64,000 nt of DNA from Pseudohalioglobus lutimaris (GTDB taxonomy: Bacteria > Pseudomonadota > Gammaproteobacteria > Pseudomonadales > Halieaceae). Where the stretch lies: NCBI RefSeq assembly GCF_002866825.1, contig NZ_PKUS01000008.1:124001-188000 (forward strand), read 5' to 3'. The first letter of the stretch is position 1; each line of letters starts with the position of its first letter. The notes under the pieces were generated by a model. It did no database searches, was not told the origin of the DNA, and worked only from the letters and a program-made list of their open reading frames with translations. Below are positions 17,297-25,889 of this stretch, in pieces. A program made the position numbers and the translations under genes.

Positions 17297-18295
17297 ATGC
17301 CCGAAAATTATCTAAAGACAAATAACAAGTTTTGCTTTTACCTGGAGCGCATGGAAAGCCGGGGCTTCAGTGCTGAGCAGGTGCTGGAAGATACGGGCCT
17401 GGATCAGTCGCAAATCAATAGCGACGCATTCTCCCCTACGCCGGACCAGTATCGTGCAGTGATAAACAACATTATCACCCTGACGGGCGATGCGCATATT
17501 GGTTTCAAACTTGGAGATGAGTTCAAGGTAAGCAACCTGGGTGTGCTCGGGTACGCTGCGCTCAGCGCCTCCAACCTGTCTCATTCCAGAGAGTTGTTTT
17601 CACGATACGACGCCCTTGTCGAGCATATCCTGCTGCCTGCGACAGTGGTAACCGCCGAGCGATGGTGTACCGAGCTCAAGGAGATCTTTCCGCTGGGCGA
17701 CCTGGTTGTGTTCGCGGTAGAGGAATTTGTCAGCCGCACCTGCGGTCTCGCCCGCGATTTGACCAATAAGCCTTTTCCGGTTTTGGAGATCAGGGTGACC
17801 TACCCCGAGCCGGAAGATGTCGAGGTGTACAGAGAGCGCTTCGACTGTCCTATCTATTTTGACCAGCCGCGCACCATGATTCTCTGGGATGTTCACAGTC
17901 AGGATAACCGCATAAGCCTGGCCAACGAAGAGGTGTGCAAGCTCTGTGAAAAACAGTGCAAGGCCATCATCGACCAGATGGCTGACGCCGATCTCCTGTC
18001 CAGTAAAATTCGTAATGCCCTGGTGAAAAACCCCGGTGAATTTCCGACCCTGGAAGAAATGTCCCGGCGCTTGAACATGGGCTCGCGAACGCTGCGCCGT
18101 CGCCTGGTGCAGGAAAACCTGACCTACCAACAGATTCTTGATGAAACGCGTAAAGATCTTGCCCTGCAGTATCTGAAGCATACTCACCTCACGCCCAAAG
18201 AGATCGGTTATCTACTTGGTTACAATAGCGTCAGTAACTTCCGTCGGGCATTCAAGGGTTGGACCGGCAATAAGCTGACCGACTATCGGGAATGA
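17297..18295 (+). CDS. AraC-family transcriptional regulator (Arabinose_bd plus HTH_18)
   Basis: A 332-residue regulator. The N-terminal 190 residues match the sensor domain of OruR-like AraC regulators (for example FKLGDEFKVSNLGVLGYAAL). The C-terminal 95 residues carry the double helix-turn-helix (LEEMSRRLNMGSRTLRRRL and LTPKEIGYLLGYNSVSNFRR). It probably senses a pathway acid or CoA ester and activates the island. Its stop overlaps the start of the tandem CoA-transferase gene by four bases (ATGA), so it is co-transcribed with a target gene. Confidence 0.92.
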   Translation: MPENYLKTNNKFCFYLERMESRGFSAEQVLEDTGLDQSQINSDAFSPTPDQYRAVINNIITLTGDAHIGFKLGDEFKVSNLGVLGYAALSASNLSHSRELFSRYDALVEHILLPATVVTAERWCTELKEIFPLGDLVVFAVEEFVSRTCGLARDLTNKPFPVLEIRVTYPEPEDVEVYRERFDCPIYFDQPRTMILWDVHSQDNRISLANEEVCKLCEKQCKAIIDQMADADLLSSKIRNALVKNPGEFPTLEEMSRRLNMGSRTLRRRLVQENLTYQQILDETRKDLALQYLKHTHLTPKEIGYLLGYNSVSNFRRAFKGWTGNKLTDYRE

Positions 18296-20745
18296 GCAAT
18301 GGACCCGATGCAACTGCCCTGAGTCGCATCCGTGTGCTTGAGCTCTGTGATGACAAGGGCGACTACTGCGGCAAGTTGTTTGCCGATATGGGTGCCGAGG
18401 TTGTCAAGATTGAGCCCCCCGGAGGCGATCACGGAAGGATGCTGCCGCCGCGCTGGTCCGGCGGCACAGCTGCTTCGGCGGGCCTCGGCTATCTTTATAG
18501 AAACACCAGCAAAAAGAGCATCACTCTGGATATTGGGTGTGCCGATGCGCAAGGCATAATTCGGGAGCTTGCCCGGGGTTGTGACCTGATAATAGAAAGC
18601 CTTGCTCCAGGTAAGCTGGCGGCCTGCGGGTTGTCGGTGGAAACCCTGCTGGCGGACAACCCCGCACTGGTGATTACGTCCATTACTGGCTTTGGGCAGT
18701 CGGGGCCACATCGAGACTATAAAACATCTGACCTGGTTGCCAGCGCCCTGGGTGGCGCTGCCGCGGTGACCGGGTTTCCCGAGGACCCGCCGGTCAGGCT
18801 GGCCGGTTCGCAGTCTTATGTCATGGCATCAACCATGGCGGCTGCCAGCAGCATGATTGCCCTGCGGCACAGTCGACGCACCGGCGTGGGCCAGCACGTG
18901 GATATTTCCATCCAGAAATCCATGCTCGCGGTTACCAGTATCTGTGGCGTAGGCAAGTGGCTGGAAGATGGCATCATATCCAATCGTTTCGGGACCAGCC
19001 TGTTTGCCTCGGTCCCCTCCGGTACCTATGCCTGTCAGGACGGAAGTGTCTATATCATGGTCAATCGTCCGCTACATTGGCAGGCGCTGGCGCGTTGGGT
19101 GCATGAAGTCAGCGGCAATAAAGAAGTACTGGACCCAATGTTTGACGGTCCGTCTTCTGTGCGACAACCCTACCGTGAACTGCTGGATATATTTATTGCC
19201 GAATTGACCGAGACATACACTGTGGACGCATTTTATCGCGAAGCGCAGGCGCGTCACCTCGCGGTGACCCCGCTGAGCACTGCGCACAGCATTGTCGCTG
19301 ACCCACATCTCAATGCCAGGGGTTTCTACGTAGATGTGGAGCATGGTGACTGCGGACGACTCCGCTATCCTGGTCCGCCCTATCGGTTCTCCGTAACACC
19401 CTGGCGCATACAGGGCCCCGCACCCTGCGCGGGGGAGCACAATAATGAGCTGGAGCGATTGCTGCAGCGCCGCCCGCCAGCGACAGGCAATAGCACACCT
19501 GCGGCGTCCGGCGATGCTCTCCAGGGTCTGCGCGTGGTGGAGTTCACTGCCGGTATGGCGGGGCCATGGATAGGGCGGATAATGGCGTATTGCGGCGCTG
19601 ACGTGGTGAAGGTTGAATCCAGTGATTTCCCCGATGTGACCCGCCTGTTCGTGCCGCCGAGGTCCCCGGAACTGGGTCTTCAGTCGCAGTTGTCTCCGTG
19701 GCTGACCGACTGGAACGCGGGCAAGCGTTGCGTGTCGCTTGACCTGACCCAACCTGAGGCGAAGGAGCTGGCGCTGCAGCTGGTCGCTCGCAGTGATGTG
19801 GTCATCGACAATAATGCCAATGGCGTACTGGAAAAGCTCGGCCTGGGCTTTGACAGGCTGCGGCAACTCAAGCCGGAACTGGTGCTATTGAGCAGCACCG
19901 GCTATGGCAAGACCGGCCCGGATTCCAGCTATATCTCCTGGGGCCCCAATATTGAAACCTTGTCCGGCCTTTCCGGCTTGTCCGGTTTTGCCCATCGCGA
20001 CTGCACCATGACCCAGTTCGCCTACCCCGACCCATTGGCGGCCCTCTATGGTCTGTTCGCAACCTTGTGTGCGCTTGACTACCGCGATAGCTCGGGGCCG
20101 GGGCAGCAGATCAATATCTCGCAGTTAGAGGCGACCGTTGCCTCTATAGGTGATGTACTGATGGAGGTGCTGGCCAATGATCGTGAGCCGGAAAAACTCG
20201 GTAATCGTTCGCTGCACATGGCGCCCCACGGGGTCTATCGCTGTGGTGACGGCGAAGGTGGTGACGATCGATGGTGTGCCATTGTGGTCGCCACGGAAGC
20301 CCAGTGGTGCGCTTTCTGTGGCGTTGTGGGTCGCCCCGAGTGGTTGGATGATCCTCGCTTTTGCAGCCTTGCGCAGCGGCTGGCTAATCAGGATCAACTG
20401 GATACTGGTATCCAGAGCTGGACGCGGGAGCGTGATCCCTATGAGGTGATGCACAGCTTGCAGGCTGCTGGTATTGCCGCCGGAGTGACCCAGCACGTGG
20501 AAGACCAGTGGCTGCGCGACCCGCACCTGCACGCACGCCAGTTTTTCGAGGAGATTACCCATCGTGTCAAGGGCAGCGTGATCGCACCGGGACTGCCACT
20601 GGGCCTGTCGGTAACCCCCGGCAGGACACGGCATGCCGGTCAGGCGCGGGGCGGTGACAATCGCGCCGTATTCTGTGATCTGCTGGGCCTGGAGCAGGCA
20701 GAATTTGAGCGCCTGGAAAACGCGGGTGTTATCCAGGCACCATGA
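18292..20745 (+). CDS. Tandem fusion of two CaiB/BaiF CoA-transferase domains
   Basis: An 817-residue protein made of two family III CoA-transferase units. Unit 1 (about 10-400) has the Asp motif KTSDLVASALGG (Asp147). Unit 2 (from about 405, LQGLRVVEFTAGMAGP) has WGPNIETLSG where Asp is expected, so Gly replaces the nucleophile near residue 550. Family III enzymes are interlocked dimers, so a fusion with one active and one inactive half could form a pseudo-homodimer within one chain. The start overlaps the AraC gene stop. A gap of 195 bases separates it from the next CoA-transferase gene. Confidence 0.93.
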   Translation: MSNGPDATALSRIRVLELCDDKGDYCGKLFADMGAEVVKIEPPGGDHGRMLPPRWSGGTAASAGLGYLYRNTSKKSITLDIGCADAQGIIRELARGCDLIIESLAPGKLAACGLSVETLLADNPALVITSITGFGQSGPHRDYKTSDLVASALGGAAAVTGFPEDPPVRLAGSQSYVMASTMAAASSMIALRHSRRTGVGQHVDISIQKSMLAVTSICGVGKWLEDGIISNRFGTSLFASVPSGTYACQDGSVYIMVNRPLHWQALARWVHEVSGNKEVLDPMFDGPSSVRQPYRELLDIFIAELTETYTVDAFYREAQARHLAVTPLSTAHSIVADPHLNARGFYVDVEHGDCGRLRYPGPPYRFSVTPWRIQGPAPCAGEHNNELERLLQRRPPATGNSTPAASGDALQGLRVVEFTAGMAGPWIGRIMAYCGADVVKVESSDFPDVTRLFVPPRSPELGLQSQLSPWLTDWNAGKRCVSLDLTQPEAKELALQLVARSDVVIDNNANGVLEKLGLGFDRLRQLKPELVLLSSTGYGKTGPDSSYISWGPNIETLSGLSGLSGFAHRDCTMTQFAYPDPLAALYGLFATLCALDYRDSSGPGQQINISQLEATVASIGDVLMEVLANDREPEKLGNRSLHMAPHGVYRCGDGEGGDDRWCAIVVATEAQWCAFCGVVGRPEWLDDPRFCSLAQRLANQDQLDTGIQSWTRERDPYEVMHSLQAAGIAAGVTQHVEDQWLRDPHLHARQFFEEITHRVKGSVIAPGLPLGLSVTPGRTRHAGQARGGDNRAVFCDLLGLEQAEFERLENAGVIQAP

Positions 20746-20940
20746 TTCCAGCCACGTCGGAGAGGGTGCATCCGGTATGATCGATACTGTCCCCAAATGA
20801 CATAGGATCGGCCAAAACTGCACTGTGTTTTCGCCGCCGAAATTCGGTCAGTCCTTTATCTTGAATCCATGGATAGGCGGGCCCTCGCGCAAGTGTGCAA
20901 GAGGCCGCCGTGGATAAGTGATTAAAGAGGAATCTCCCAT

Positions 20941-22194
20941 ATGGCAGACAGTCATCCCCCCCTGGCCGATTTGCGCATTATCGAAAGCTCCCTGCTGGGG
21001 CCGGCTGCGCTAACCACCTCTTTCGCCGACCTGGGCGCAGAGGTCATCAAAGTTGAATCGCCTGCAGGCGATTACATCCGGGAGATGACCTGGCCAATCA
21101 TCGAAGGCGTCTCACTGATGCACTATCACCTCAACCGTGGCAAGAAAAGCATCGTGCTGGATTTGAAAACGGAAGAGGGTAAAGCCGTTTATAAGGATCT
21201 GGTCAAGGATGCGGATGTCGTGGTGGAGACCATGCGCCCCGGCGCCCTGGCAAAATTGGGGCTTGGCTTTGAAGACCTGCGCGAGGTCAACCCTGAAATC
21301 GTGTTCATCAATATTTCAGGGTATGGGGCAACGGGGCCTTACCAGCGCATGCCCTCACATGGTATTGCCTATGATACGTGGTCCGGTGCGGTGACACCTG
21401 CCTACGATGAAGAGGGCTTCTGCTATATCCCCGAACACGTGTCTGTTGGTATCGCCGCGGCCCCGTTTGTGGGCGGGCTGGCCATGCTGGCGGGGGTGCT
21501 GCGGGCCCGTGAGACAGGTGTAGGCTGCGAAATGGAACTTGGGCAAAGTGACGCCGCTGCTTTCTTTGACTGGTATCGCATCGAGAGCCACATGGCCTAC
21601 GCCCGGCCGGAAGATGTGGTCACCGGAAACAAGGCTGACAATTACAAGCGCCGGCCTGTTGCTACTGCCGGTATGAAAGCGGGCGTACGCTACCAGTTAT
21701 ATGAATCCGCCGATGGTCATGTCCTGTTTATGGCATCGGAGCAGGCATTCTGGAAGAACTTCTGTGCCGGTGTGGACAGGCTTGACCTGTTCGAAAAATG
21801 GCCGGGCTCAAAATACGCCGATCACGCGCCGGGGAATCGAGAATTGCAGGCGGAGCTAAGGGATATCTTCAAGACCAGAACATCACAGGAATGGCTGGGG
21901 TTCAGCGCCGAGCAGAATACGCCGATTGCACCGGTAAACACGTCTGCAAATATTATTGAAGATCCCCAGTTCCAGGCACGATTCAGGATACTCCCCCACG
22001 AGGAGCATGGCGCGGATATGCTCGCATTTCCTGTACATTTTTCTGGAGAGGAGTTGCCAACGCCGTCCCGTGCACCAACCGTTGGTGAGCATACGGAGGA
22101 GGTACTGAAAGACGTACTTGGTTATCCACAGAGCCGAATTGATGCCTTGCGCAATGCTGGAGCGATAGGGCCTGACGGTGATGGAGAGCAATGA
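20941..22194 (+). CDS. CaiB/BaiF family III CoA-transferase
   Basis: A 417-residue CoA-transferase with the usual N-terminal motifs (LRIIESSLLGPAALTTSFAD, LGAEVIKVESP) and the Asp motif GIAYDTWSG (Asp145). The segment GVGCEMELGQSDAAAFFDW matches the strand that follows the linker. It should be active. The upstream gap (20746-20940) may hold a separate promoter. Downstream, 206 bases without a gene precede the acyl-CoA dehydrogenase. Confidence 0.92.
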   Translation: MADSHPPLADLRIIESSLLGPAALTTSFADLGAEVIKVESPAGDYIREMTWPIIEGVSLMHYHLNRGKKSIVLDLKTEEGKAVYKDLVKDADVVVETMRPGALAKLGLGFEDLREVNPEIVFINISGYGATGPYQRMPSHGIAYDTWSGAVTPAYDEEGFCYIPEHVSVGIAAAPFVGGLAMLAGVLRARETGVGCEMELGQSDAAAFFDWYRIESHMAYARPEDVVTGNKADNYKRRPVATAGMKAGVRYQLYESADGHVLFMASEQAFWKNFCAGVDRLDLFEKWPGSKYADHAPGNRELQAELRDIFKTRTSQEWLGFSAEQNTPIAPVNTSANIIEDPQFQARFRILPHEEHGADMLAFPVHFSGEELPTPSRAPTVGEHTEEVLKDVLGYPQSRIDALRNAGAIGPDGDGEQ

Positions 22195-22400
22195 AAGCGT
22201 AGGGATATTTGGCTTCGTAGCGCCACCGCAAAGTGGTGCGCGGGCTGTCCCTTTTTGACATTCTTTCGTCCGGTTCAGACTTGCCCGGGCACTGCCAAAA
22301 GAAAGACATCCGGCTAAAATTAACACCACGTCTGAAACGTATAGGTCGGGTTAACTTTTTCTCACCGGAATAGAAACCATTTATCACAGAGACAAAAACC

Positions 22401-23579
22401 ATGAATTTTGAATTTTCCGAAGAAGAGTGCCAGTTCCTCAGAGAGGTCGATGATTTCCTGGAGGAAAACCGTCATATCGATGTCATGGATGTGACCCGTG
22501 AGAATATGGCGCAGGTAGCGGATACGCCAGAGCGCCGCGCCTTTATGAAAAAGCTCGCCAGGAAAGGTTGGCTGGGCATTACCTGGCCCAAGGAATACGG
22601 CGGCCAGGATGGCGAGGGCTTCTACGAGTTCCTGCTCAACGAGAAACTTTCCTCAGTTGGTGCCCCCCAGATCGGCAAGGGCGTGGGTATTGTCGGTAAG
22701 ACCTTGATTAACGTTGGTTCGGAAAAGCTGAAAAAGGAATTTCTACCCAAGATTCTCAGTGCTGAAGTTGAATTTGCTGTGGGCTATTCCGAACCCAATG
22801 CTGGCTCTGATGCTGCGGCGATGCGCCTAAAAGCTGAGCGTAAAGGTGACGGGTGGGTACTTAATGGCCAGAAGATTTTTACCACGTCAGCACATTTTGC
22901 CGACTGGTACTGGGTTGGTGCCCGCACTAACCCCGATGTAAAAAAGCACTTCGGTATATCCCTGTTCCTGATACGCATGGATGATCCCGGCCTGACCATT
23001 CATCCCATGCCTACCATGGGTGGTGAGCGCACCAACGGGGTGTTCTTCGACAATGTATTCGTCCACGACGACTACATGGTCGGGGAGGAAAACAAAGGAT
23101 TTCAATACATAGCCGAAGCCCTGGATATAGAGCGTTTCACGTTGTTTACGATCTCGCCCATTCTCGGGCGGGTCAGGTTGTTGTGCGACTATGTGAAAAC
23201 GGCAACCCGCGACGGCAAGCCGTTGAAAGATGACGCCGTCATTCGCCAGCGCGTCGCACAGCTGGCTACTCAGTGTGAGGTAGCGCGTCTGTTGGGCGTC
23301 AAGTTTGTCGACGCTGCAGTGTCTGGCAGCACGCCAACTTATGAGGCATCTGCCTACAAGCTGTATGCCACGGAACTCTCGCTGCGAGTGGCCAATGCAA
23401 CCATGGATATTATGGGGCCCGGTGCCCAACTTGCACTCGGCACTGAAGAAGCGCCTGGCAATGGGCGTGCGGAGAGTTGTTACACCTATACAGTAATCGA
23501 CACTATCGGCGGCGGATCGTCTGAGGTACAGAGGAACATCATTTCCAAGCGCAAGCTGGGTCTGCCGAAAAACTTCTAG
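22401..23579 (+). CDS. Acyl-CoA dehydrogenase, FadE type
   Basis: A 392-residue flavoprotein that would introduce an alpha-beta double bond in an acyl-CoA. The FAD/substrate motif VGYSEPNAGSDAA, the NGQKIFTTSAHFADWYW strand and the C-terminal IGGGSSEVQRNIISKRKLG are clear. The usual Glu of the YEGT motif is Gly here (IGGGSSEVQR), but Glu244 in DIERFTLF is at the position of the alternative catalytic base used by steroid-type dehydrogenases. It may pair with the second dehydrogenase at 25890. It lies 26 bases before the racemase-like gene. Confidence 0.92.
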   Translation: MNFEFSEEECQFLREVDDFLEENRHIDVMDVTRENMAQVADTPERRAFMKKLARKGWLGITWPKEYGGQDGEGFYEFLLNEKLSSVGAPQIGKGVGIVGKTLINVGSEKLKKEFLPKILSAEVEFAVGYSEPNAGSDAAAMRLKAERKGDGWVLNGQKIFTTSAHFADWYWVGARTNPDVKKHFGISLFLIRMDDPGLTIHPMPTMGGERTNGVFFDNVFVHDDYMVGEENKGFQYIAEALDIERFTLFTISPILGRVRLLCDYVKTATRDGKPLKDDAVIRQRVAQLATQCEVARLLGVKFVDAAVSGSTPTYEASAYKLYATELSLRVANATMDIMGPGAQLALGTEEAPGNGRAESCYTYTVIDTIGGGSSEVQRNIISKRKLGLPKNF

Positions 23580-23605
23580 TCACACCACCGGATAAGGACT
23601 GAGAC

Positions 23606-24766
23606 ATGGCTTTTCTGGACGGCCTGACAATTCTTGATTTCGCCAGCGTGGGTCCTGCGGCCCGGGCGTCGCGTATTCTGGCTGATTACGGCATGAATGT
23701 CGTCAAGGTGGCCCCGGTTGTGGCCAGCGGTGGAAAACAGATCGACCCGGTCTATCACGCCTACGGCGCTGGACGAGGCATGCAGCGTATTCGCGTTGAC
23801 CTCAAGTCAGAGGACGGCAGGGCAACTATTTATAAGTTGGCAAGCAGCGTCGATGTGATCATGGAAAGCTACCGCCCCGGAGTGGCCGCACGCCTCGGTG
23901 TCGGCTATGAAGATATGCGCAAGCTCAACCCCGCCATCATCTACTGCTCTACCAGTGGCTATGGTCAGGAAGGCCCTTATGCGCAGTGGGCGGGCCACGA
24001 TATCAACTATCTTGCCGTAGGCGGATTTCTTGCCTGCAGCGGCAAGGACGCCAATGGGCTTCCCGCCATTCCCGGAGCGACAGTCGCGGACAGCGCAGGG
24101 GGCGGGATGCATGCCGCGATGGCGATCATGTCTGCACTGCTCAACCGCTTTCGTAACAACGAAGGTGCGTATCTGGATGTCGCCGCGACAGACGGTGTAT
24201 TGACTCTGATGTCGCTTTACCTGGACCAGTACACGGCAACGGGTGTGGAGACCAGGCCCAATGAAGCTGTGCTTACCGGGGCCTATGCCTGGTATGGCCT
24301 GTATGGGACTAAGGACGGCGGGGCTGTTTCCGTAGGCGCCATCGAGCCGCACTTTTTCAGGAACCTCTGTCGTTTGCTTGAACTCGAGGAGTTTAATGAC
24401 GCGCAGTATGACCACAGCAGGCAGGCGGCGATGAAAGCTGCTTTTCAGCAGAAATTTCTTACGCTCACGCGAGATCAATGGACCGAAAGAATGGCCGCGG
24501 AGAACACCTGCGTTGCGCCGGTGCTGTCTGTCTCGGAAGTAGTTGAAGATGAACACCTGCAGGCACGCAATACCTTCATGCGGGCGCATCATCCGCAGGA
24601 GGGTGAGTTCCGTCAGCTGGCACCGGTGCTTGCAGGCTGTGAGCGCAGGCAGCCTGTACATCAGGTGTCCGCTGAAGGCAGCACCGATACAGATGAAGTG
24701 TTGCTCGCCGCTGGCTTCAGTGATGAAGATATACAGCGCTTGAAAGACAGCGGCTGTGTCGAGTAA
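23606..24766 (+). CDS. CaiB/BaiF family protein, alpha-methylacyl-CoA racemase-like
   Basis: A 386-residue family III protein whose active-site region matches alpha-methylacyl-CoA racemase: WAGHDINYLAVGG (His131, Asp132) and ADSAGGGMHAAMAIMSALL (Asp162) correspond to the His/Asp acid-base pair of mycobacterial MCR. It may therefore epimerise a 2-methyl acyl-CoA rather than transfer CoA, which prepares branched side chains for a stereospecific dehydrogenase. It lies between the acyl-CoA dehydrogenase and the hydratase pair. Function inferred from motifs; a transferase is the alternative. Confidence 0.85.
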   Translation: MAFLDGLTILDFASVGPAARASRILADYGMNVVKVAPVVASGGKQIDPVYHAYGAGRGMQRIRVDLKSEDGRATIYKLASSVDVIMESYRPGVAARLGVGYEDMRKLNPAIIYCSTSGYGQEGPYAQWAGHDINYLAVGGFLACSGKDANGLPAIPGATVADSAGGGMHAAMAIMSALLNRFRNNEGAYLDVAATDGVLTLMSLYLDQYTATGVETRPNEAVLTGAYAWYGLYGTKDGGAVSVGAIEPHFFRNLCRLLELEEFNDAQYDHSRQAAMKAAFQQKFLTLTRDQWTERMAAENTCVAPVLSVSEVVEDEHLQARNTFMRAHHPQEGEFRQLAPVLAGCERRQPVHQVSAEGSTDTDEVLLAAGFSDEDIQRLKDSGCVE

Positions 24767-24779
24767 GGGGGGCAGCAGA

Positions 24780-25304
24780 ATGCCTGAGACCAACGCGGAC
24801 ATCCCGCAGCAAGTTCTCGATCTCATCGGTAAGCACCAGTACGAAGAGGAGACCGAGTTCGAAATCGAGATGGGGTACGTATACAACACGCTCGCCGCGG
24901 TGCAGAACGCTAACCCGCTGTACTGGGATAAGTCCTTTGCAGAACAGGTCGTGGGTGCCCAGATCGCACCGCCGACCATGCTCTCGGTCTGGTTCAGGCC
25001 ACATTACTGGTCGCCGGGTTTTGAGGGGGAACGCACCGCGCTGCAGTCGCACTTCGATATGAAACGGATTATGGAGTTGCCCGAGGCCATCATAGGCGGG
25101 AACGAGAGTATTTTCGGGGTGCCAGTGAAGATGGGTGACAAACTGCGCACCTATCAGGTTCTTACCTCGGTCAGTGAGGTTAAAAAGACACGCGTCGGTA
25201 CAGGTCGATTCTGGGTTATCGAAGTGCACTGCTTCAATCAGCACGACGAGCATGTGGGCACGGACATCTATAACTGTTTTGGATATCGGAGGCCCGCGCA
25301 ATGA
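24780..25304 (+). CDS. MaoC-like hot-dog protein, subunit 1 of a heteromeric enoyl-CoA hydratase
   Basis: A 174-residue single hot-dog domain resembling FAS1-like dehydratase and the ChsH2 N-terminal domain. Recognisable parts are IAPPTMLSVWFRPHYW and FDMKRIMELPEAIIGGNESIFGVPVKMGD-like sequence, the latter typical of the non-catalytic or lid half. ATG 24780 is set by a G-rich ribosome site at 24769-24774; a longer frame from 24756 would overlap the racemase-like gene. Its stop overlaps the next gene by 4 bases, so the two subunits are translated together. Confidence 0.85.
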   Translation: MPETNADIPQQVLDLIGKHQYEEETEFEIEMGYVYNTLAAVQNANPLYWDKSFAEQVVGAQIAPPTMLSVWFRPHYWSPGFEGERTALQSHFDMKRIMELPEAIIGGNESIFGVPVKMGDKLRTYQVLTSVSEVKKTRVGTGRFWVIEVHCFNQHDEHVGTDIYNCFGYRRPAQ

Positions 25305-25789
25305 GTGCAAACCTTAACCCGAAACTTACGGCGGCGCAGGTATCAGTGGGTGACGAGCTGCCTCCTTTGACGGTGCCGGTGACGGCGACAACGGTAGTGC
25401 TGGGTGCCCTGGCCAGCCGCGACTGGCGCCCCATGCACCATGACCGGGATTTCGCGGTCAACCGAAATGGCGTAAGGGATATTTTCATCAACACGCCCAA
25501 TAACGCTGCCTGGTTCGAGCGCTATATCACAGACTGGACAGGTCCTTTCGGCCGGCTGGGCAGAATGAAGTTCAGGATGAACAGCTCGGTTTTTCCCGGT
25601 GATGAGATGCTTATGTCCGGCTCGGTGAAGAACGTCAGCACTGACGCAGCAGGCTGCTGCTGGTTGGACCTGAATGTGTGCGTCTCAGTAGACGGAGAAG
25701 TGTCGACGTCCTGCGAGGCCAGGGTAGCCATTCCCGAAGACGCAAGTGATAACCCGTGGGCAAGAAAGGGCGACCAGTGGCGTCCATGA
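25301..25789 (+). CDS. MaoC-like hot-dog protein, subunit 2 of a heteromeric enoyl-CoA hydratase
   Basis: A 162-residue hot-dog protein with the hydratase signature RDWRPMHHD (Asp and His as the catalytic pair, in place of the D-x-N-P-x-H form) near residues 47-55. It resembles the ChsH1 half of the steroid side-chain hydratase. With the preceding gene it should hydrate a bulky enoyl-CoA made by the acyl-CoA dehydrogenases. The start overlaps the preceding stop (ATGA). Confidence 0.87.
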   Translation: MSANLNPKLTAAQVSVGDELPPLTVPVTATTVVLGALASRDWRPMHHDRDFAVNRNGVRDIFINTPNNAAWFERYITDWTGPFGRLGRMKFRMNSSVFPGDEMLMSGSVKNVSTDAAGCCWLDLNVCVSVDGEVSTSCEARVAIPEDASDNPWARKGDQWRP

Positions 25790-25889
25790 ACTGAGCAATC
25801 AGCCTTGTGCTGCTTAAACCGATAATCGACAGGCCAGAGAATTTCCTGTTACTCAATTCCAGCGAGAGATATTTCAAGAGGCATCATCA

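Noticed and set aside
22195-22400. Stem-loop near 22220-22242 as an intrinsic terminator of the CoA-transferase gene
   Set aside because: The stem is short with a bulge, and the T-run is separated from it by about ten bases. Too weak to list.
23807-24979. A 390-codon open frame on the minus strand opposite the racemase-like gene
   Set aside because: It is antisense to a conserved protein, has no recognisable domain, and its composition follows codon positions of the plus-strand gene.
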